Shown here: positions 39,497-43,194 of the stretch, in pieces
Layout of the letters: each line of letters starts with the position of its first letter
Position numbering within the stretch: position 1 is the first letter of the stretch
Source of the DNA: an uncultured Clostridia bacterium
Lineage (GTDB): Bacteria > Bacillota > Clostridia > Christensenellales > UBA1242
Direction: 5' to 3'
Length of the DNA: 43,194 nt
NCBI GenBank assembly: GCA_930979925.1
Contig: CAKNIB010000009.1
Location: 1-43,194 of the forward strand
Notes under the pieces: model-generated
Seen by the model: only the letters and a program-made list of their open reading frames with translations
Told to the model about the DNA's origin: nothing
The model's database searches: none
Made by a program: the position numbers and the translations under genes

Positions 39497-39801
39497 TGTG
39501 GATAACTTAAGTCAGTTATCCACATTTTCACCCACAAAATCTTTCGATTTTGCGGGGACCCGAATTTTTGGGCATATTTGCCCAAAAACAGCTAAAAAAG
39601 CGATAAAAAGCATATTTCTATAAAAAGTTAATTTATTGTACCCCCCCCGACTTTTTTGTCAAGCAAAATTGCGTTATTTTGCAAAATTGTGAAAAAATCT
39701 TGCTTTCCCACGAAAAAGTTTTCCTTTTTTAAAGGTTTTAAAACTTTGTCCTACACAAAAATATTTTAAATAAAATGTGGATAACTTTTCAATTATCCAC
39801 A
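39497..39801. promoter_or_regulatory. Four perfect DnaA boxes in two inverted pairs
   Basis: TGTGGATAA at 39497-39505 and 39776-39784; TTATCCACA at 39516-39524 and 39793-39801. Each pair forms a hairpin-capable palindrome (ATGTGGATAAC..GTTATCCACAT). Between them are the hairpins AAAATC-TTTC-GATTTT (39537-39550) and TTTTTGGGC-ATATTT-GCCCAAAAA (39568-39591), the G8 promoter and AT-rich DNA. No dnaA or dnaN is nearby. The gene-less span 39267-39957 is covered by these and the leader modules. Confidence 0.7.
39635..39662 (-). promoter_or_regulatory. Second promoter with G8 tract in the spacer
   Basis: Minus strand TTGACA (39662-39657), 16-bp spacer with eight G, TACAAT (39640-39635). Leader of about 360 nt to the LRR gene. 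Confidence 0.8.
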
Positions 39802-39957
39802 TACAACTTTTTACATTTTCACATTTGATGCAACAAAATCCAAACATTTAGCCACGAGCAAAACACATATTTATTTTAATCACCCGCAACTTTTCTTTCT
39901 TCTTTCTTCGTTTTTCTTTTTTAGTTTTGGATTAGCGATTTGTTCCCACCCCAATAT

Positions 39958-40644
39958 CTACATCTCAAAATATCCGAGTATTCCGGCGAGTATTGAGTAG
40001 CAGAACTTTTCGCAATACTCCTCAGTTTGCAAAAGGTTTTCTTCTTCAGGGTTAGATAAAAATCCACACTCCACAAGTACGGCTGGCATCTCCGAATAAT
40101 TTAGTACAAAGTAGTCGCCCACTGATACATAATTTCTTGCGCTGTCAAAGTTTTGGCAAATGGAGGTCTGTACGCTCTTTGCAAGGTCAAAGCCATGCTC
40201 GCTACCACTAGCATAAAACACCTGAGCACCTTTGCCTGACGGAAGAGGAAAGCTATTCATGTGAAGGCTGACCATAAGGTCGGCGCCACTACTATTTATG
40301 ATATTCTTCCGCCTTTCCATTTCACTCTTTTTCTTGTTTGGCGCACTTTCGTCATAGAGACCATTCATATCAGAGCGGGTCATAGTAACCCCAATGCCGA
40401 ACTCCTCGCACAGCCTTTCTAGCTCCTTGGCGTACATAAGATTGAGCTCGCTTTCAGTCACACCCGTGTTTACACCGACCGCTCCGCCATCTCTCCCGCC
40501 GTGGCCAGCGTCAATGACAATAGAGTACTCAGGCTTTGGCATGGAAGAGGTAGTTATAACTGTAACAGATACAACACTTGCTAAAATAATCATTGCACAC
40601 AGCAGAGCAACAATAGTTTTCTTCTTTATACACAAAAATCTCAT
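39958..40644 (-). CDS. cwlD: N-acetylmuramoyl-L-alanine amidase, CwlD-like
   Basis: About 228 aa (from ATG 40644; the frame extends to 40689 but neither start has a clear RBS). An N-terminal membrane anchor (KKTIVALLCAMIILASVVSV) precedes the amidase_3 domain: YSIVIDAGHGGRDGGAVG (zinc His in AGHGGRD), TESELNLMYAKELERL (Glu ligand), VSLHMNSFPLPSGKG (second His), and MPAVLVECGFLSNPEEENLL (catalytic Glu in VECGF). CwlD makes muramic-delta-lactam in the spore cortex, in keeping with spoIIE in this window. The gene ends next to an AT-rich region without a visible terminator. Its 5' end overlaps the truncated-looking plus-strand gene at 40659. Confidence 0.88.
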   Translation of the reverse strand: MRFLCIKKKTIVALLCAMIILASVVSVTVITTSSMPKPEYSIVIDAGHGGRDGGAVGVNTGVTESELNLMYAKELERLCEEFGIGVTMTRSDMNGLYDESAPNKKKSEMERRKNIINSSGADLMVSLHMNSFPLPSGKGAQVFYASGSEHGFDLAKSVQTSICQNFDSARNYVSVGDYFVLNYSEMPAVLVECGFLSNPEEENLLQTEEYCEKFCYSILAGILGYFEM

Positions 40645-40658
40645 ATAGTATTTTATTC

Positions 40659-41147
40659 TTGCTTTATAGAATTTATAACTTTTTGGCATACAATGTTGAC
40701 TTTATTATTTATGATAAATTAATACGCTGGAAAATTATTGCAGATTTAAATAAATTTGGTGGAAGTGGAATTGAAGCAAAGCAAAACAATATTCCCTTAA
40801 TAAAAAATCCATATGAGCATGTGGAATGGGACAAGCTCTCATTTGGTGAGACAAAAAATTTATTTAAAATTACAAGAAATGATAACTTCATCGGCGCTCC
40901 CAAAATTGTTTCAATTGATGTAGATAATTATCAAGGAATTATACAAGTAAAAACTATATTTGCAGATAAAATCGAATGGTTTTTAGATGAGGAAAAAATA
41001 AAGACAAAATATAACACTGCTGGACTATTCACAACCGAACTAAGAGTAAAAAACCTAATCGGCAAAAATCTAAAATTCAAAATTATCGGCATTGGCGGAG
41101 AAACAATCTCAAAATACTTTGAATTATTGCCACAGGAGGTGCTATAA
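40659..41147 (+). CDS. Conserved domain protein, probably 5'-truncated
   Basis: The body DLNKFGGSGIEAKQNNIPLI, then VEWDKLSFGETKNLFKITRN, APKIVSIDVDNYQGIIQVKT, ADKIEWFLDEEKI and LRVKNLIGKNLKFKIIG reads as one compact strand-rich domain (Ig-like at the C-terminal end, about residues 85-155). The first 25 codons overlap the amidase gene on the other strand, lack a ribosome binding site and look random, so the original N-terminus is probably lost. Its stop overlaps the ATG of the toxin-like gene (TAATG), which keeps the two coupled. Such domains often precede toxin ends in larger secreted proteins. Family uncertain. Confidence 0.5.
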   Translation: MLYRIYNFLAYNVDFIIYDKLIRWKIIADLNKFGGSGIEAKQNNIPLIKNPYEHVEWDKLSFGETKNLFKITRNDNFIGAPKIVSIDVDNYQGIIQVKTIFADKIEWFLDEEKIKTKYNTAGLFTTELRVKNLIGKNLKFKIIGIGGETISKYFELLPQEVL

Positions 41148-41464
41148 TGGGAATGTGTAAACCTAGTGGCGGAATAACAAAAATTTATGGGCCTTATGGG
41201 AAAAATAACAAAGACATTGAAGGTTGCCCGCCAAATTCTAGAACAGATTATTATGACAAAGAAACTGAAAAATTATTACAACAACGATGGTACGATAATG
41301 ACGGTAAAGCTATTTGGGATAGAGATTGGGACCATAATGATTCAACGCACACTCATCCCTTCCCCCATGATCACTTTTGGGAGTGGACAAAAAATAATAT
41401 ACACCCTCCAAGGCCCGAATACAAAGGACCAAACGACGAAAAAATAAATAAACATTATTGTTAA
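41147..41464 (+). CDS. Polymorphic-toxin C-terminal-like protein (105 aa)
   Basis: MGMCKPSGGITKIYGPYGKN, then RTDYYDKETEKLLQQRWYDN, DGKAIWDRDWDH, then the His-rich THTHPFPHDHFWEW. The pattern 'R.YYD..G...QRWYD..GKA..D.D..H......PH.H.W.W' is one I know from the C-terminal ends of polymorphic and RHS-type toxins; the histidines could ligate metal in a nuclease-like site. It has its own AGGAGG and overlaps the previous stop by one base. The two zinc-ribbon proteins that follow would be its immunity partners. Whether it acts as a free toxin (no secretion signal) is open. Confidence 0.6.
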   Translation: MGMCKPSGGITKIYGPYGKNNKDIEGCPPNSRTDYYDKETEKLLQQRWYDNDGKAIWDRDWDHNDSTHTHPFPHDHFWEWTKNNIHPPRPEYKGPNDEKINKHYC

Positions 41465-41476
41465 AAGGAGACAATT

Positions 41477-41929
41477 ATGAAATACAATCCATATGATAAG
41501 ATATATGAAATACAATGTGATTTTTGTGATAAAAGTTTACTAGCCAGCAAAACAGGGAATGGTGAGTGCCATCATTGTGGGTGGTATAACAATAGACTTG
41601 GAGAAATAAACGAAGATAAGGTAATCTTCCCTAACTTAGTTTCACTAAATAAAGCAAAAAAATTATATAAAGAAAATAAACCTTTGAAACCTGACTTAGA
41701 TGACTTTCTTGAAGCATTTGAGTTTTATGGAGAAACAGGATTTGTATATAAAAACTTGATGTTTTGTCTATATAGATATGGTGATAACGAGATTGAAATG
41801 GGCTGGGGACCAAAAGATGATGAAGTTGCTTATTTCAAAAATAAAGAAGATTTTATACAAAATGCAAAAATAGGCGATGAGTATATCAGAGATATATGGG
41901 ATAAAGTCGAAAATCCTGACTATTTGTAA
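41477..41929 (+). CDS. Zinc-ribbon immunity-type protein (150 aa)
   Basis: N-terminal zinc ribbon with QCDFCDKSLLA (C14, C17) and GECHHCGWYNNR (C31, C34). The block FPNLVSLNKAKKLYKEN (residues 50-66) and PDLDDFLEAFEFYGETGFVY follow, then an acidic strand-rich end (NEIEMGWGPKDDEVAYFKNK) and EYIRDIWDKVENPDYL. The same blocks recur in the C-terminal half of the next gene (PNLISVNKAKKLYSEGKPFE, NLDDFIEALYSYSE). Acidic, small, and placed 12 bases after a toxin-like gene: the profile of an immunity protein. AAAGGAG 6 bases upstream. Confidence 0.65.
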   Translation: MKYNPYDKIYEIQCDFCDKSLLASKTGNGECHHCGWYNNRLGEINEDKVIFPNLVSLNKAKKLYKENKPLKPDLDDFLEAFEFYGETGFVYKNLMFCLYRYGDNEIEMGWGPKDDEVAYFKNKEDFIQNAKIGDEYIRDIWDKVENPDYL

Positions 41930-41986
41930 GATGAAAAAATGATAATTTTATTTTAAAAATATATATAAATATGATATAATCAAAAT

Positions 41987-43018
41987 ATGAAAATAACTGT
42001 AGAAAATTTAAATAAACTTTATATGCCAGTTTTTATAAAAATAGACAAGCTGACAAAATTTCTTGGAAGTCATTGTGTTGAGCATGCTTTAGATTTCCAA
42101 TATGGGCATAGTATAAAAATCAAACAAAAATTTAATTATGAAATGTATCCTATCCCTACTTTTCGATGCAAATTTAAATGTATAAAAGCGGAGATTTGTC
42201 TTGATGTGTTTACAAATAAAAATTATATTGGCTATTTTAAACTCTATCCAAGCAAAGAAGAAATTTTATCAATAGATTTAAGTATCTTCGCAAATCTCAA
42301 ATATCTTATATATGGCTATAATTATCAACAGGAATTATATAACTCTGAAGATTTAACACAAACAAAAATCAACATAGAAAATTCTAAGGATACAAAATTT
42401 ATTATCTATGTTGATTTTAAAAATTTAGAACAAATTTTTTATGTTATAGAAAGTCTTACAGAAAAGCCATCTCAAAGATTTTCAATGGCAAATTACAAAT
42501 GCGATTGTGGACATTATATCACTATTGATGCAAATGGCTCATGTCCTATCTGTGGAAAAGAAAGCACTTTTAAAAGAAAGATTGCGACTAAATGTCCTGT
42601 ATGCGGAACTGAATGTTTAAAAGACCAATTCGGAAATGGAGAATGCGATAAATGCGGCTGGATTTTAAATTCTTTTGGAGAAAAATATCCAGCTCGCGCT
42701 ATTCACCCAAACCTTATCTCGGTAAATAAAGCTAAAAAGCTTTATAGCGAAGGCAAACCTTTTGAACCTAATCTAGACGATTTTATAGAGGCATTATATA
42801 GCTATAGTGAAATGCAGTTCGAATATAAAGGTGTCTATTATGCTGTTACACTTGTCGACAATGGCAACGATGAGTATAACATTGAACTTTACAATGAAAA
42901 AACAAAAGAAGCAACACTTTTTAATAACGACGAAGATTTTAAAAATAATGCAAAAGTTGAGGACAACCTTTTAAAAGATATATGGGAAGAAACAACTGAC
43001 AGATATTGGCTACAATAA
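41987..43018 (+). CDS. Two-part protein with duplicated zinc-ribbon immunity domain (343 aa)
   Basis: Residues 1-165 are a separate strand-rich domain (MKITVENLNKLYMPVFIKID, then IYVDFKNLEQIFYVIESL) not recognised. Residues 170-225 carry three Cys-pair knuckles: YKCDCGHYI / SCPICGKES and KCPVCGTEC / ECDKCGWIL. Residues 230-343 repeat the 41477 protein (HPNLISVNKAKKLYSEGKPF, LDDFIEALYSYSEMQFEYKG, NNDEDFKNNAKVEDNLLKDI). This is a fusion of an extra domain to the same immunity-type unit. No clear RBS precedes ATG 41987; an AT-rich TATAAT-like stretch lies just upstream. A terminator follows. Confidence 0.6.
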   Translation: MKITVENLNKLYMPVFIKIDKLTKFLGSHCVEHALDFQYGHSIKIKQKFNYEMYPIPTFRCKFKCIKAEICLDVFTNKNYIGYFKLYPSKEEILSIDLSIFANLKYLIYGYNYQQELYNSEDLTQTKINIENSKDTKFIIYVDFKNLEQIFYVIESLTEKPSQRFSMANYKCDCGHYITIDANGSCPICGKESTFKRKIATKCPVCGTECLKDQFGNGECDKCGWILNSFGEKYPARAIHPNLISVNKAKKLYSEGKPFEPNLDDFIEALYSYSEMQFEYKGVYYAVTLVDNGNDEYNIELYNEKTKEATLFNNDEDFKNNAKVEDNLLKDIWEETTDRYWLQ

Positions 43019-43047
43019 AAATCAAAAAAAATAAAACATCAAATTTT

Positions 43048-43074
43048 AAAGCATATCTTTTTGATATGCTTTTT
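43048..43074 (+). terminator. Terminator after the 343-aa gene
   Basis: AAAGCATATC / GATATGCTTT (43048-43057 with 43063-43072), with a T run to 43075. Confidence 0.88.
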
Positions 43075-43102
43075 GTTTGATTAAATATTTCCTTCAAAGC
43101 TA

Positions 43103-43131
43103 TTGACAAATGGCAAAAATAAAACTAAAAT
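43103..43131 (+). promoter_or_regulatory. Promoter of a gene beyond the window
   Basis: TTGACA (43103-43108), 17 bp, TAAAAT (43126-43131). The window ends with TATAGGAGATAATT, a ribosome binding site for the next plus-strand gene. Confidence 0.75.
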
Positions 43132-43194
43132 TTATGTTGTAAAATTTTCAACACAAAAGTAAAAATTGTATAAATATACTTATAGGAGATAATT

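Overview
The window comes from a low-GC, endospore-forming Bacillota-type bacterium, most likely an uncultured Clostridia-like lineage. The evidence is strong AT bias, AGGAGG-type ribosome binding sites, a CCA-encoding tRNA-Ser, and the sporulation-type genes spoIIE and cwlD beside tilS, thyA, a guanylate kinase gene and degV. The species cannot be named from the sequence.

Positions 1-24.4 kb are an accessory mosaic downstream of a tRNA-Ser gene. A large serine integrase is read antisense through the tRNA 3' end. It is followed by a small XRE regulatory region with three identical operators, an acetyltransferase, a mobilisation-like block (oriT-like inverted repeat, probable ribbon-helix-helix protein, and an unusual array of seven hairpins at 66-bp period), and a complete-looking Z1 / MORC-type GHKL ATPase / 5-cytosine methyltransferase / PD-(D/E)XK defence operon with a Phd/YefM-like leader gene and a divergent winged-helix gene. 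A second large serine recombinase follows, then an orphan immunity-type gene cluster (barstar-like, SUKH, zinc-ribbon), a second oriT-like element, an ImmR/ImmA pair with a candidate small RNA, and a graveyard of broken genes (scrambled recombinase pieces, Rep, sigma-like, HTH paralogues). A membrane-anchored beta-lactamase-family protein sits inside this graveyard.

Positions 24.5-40.7 kb look chromosomal: an AAA_14/DUF4143 ATPase, tilS, an unusually long ThyA, spoIIE, membrane proteins, a guanylate-kinase/membrane-protein pair, divergent degV/TetR, and cwlD. Two paralogous secreted proteins are embedded here (29.1-29.9 and 38.0-39.3 kb). Both are preceded by the same promoter, TTGACA-16 bp-TACAAT, whose spacer holds an eight-G tract (a likely phase-variable switch). 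Both also have a shared leader with overlapping hairpins and a potential pseudoknot just upstream of the ribosome binding site. Four perfect DnaA boxes lie upstream of the second one.

Positions 40.7-43.2 kb carry a small polymorphic-toxin-like gene followed by two related zinc-ribbon genes that look like immunity proteins.

The items I find most novel are the constant-loop, variable-stem hairpin array (3.60-4.01 kb), the twin oriT-like elements (2.9 and 15.3 kb), and the paired G-tract promoters with their shared leaders. All functional assignments are from reading motifs by eye; no database search was possible.
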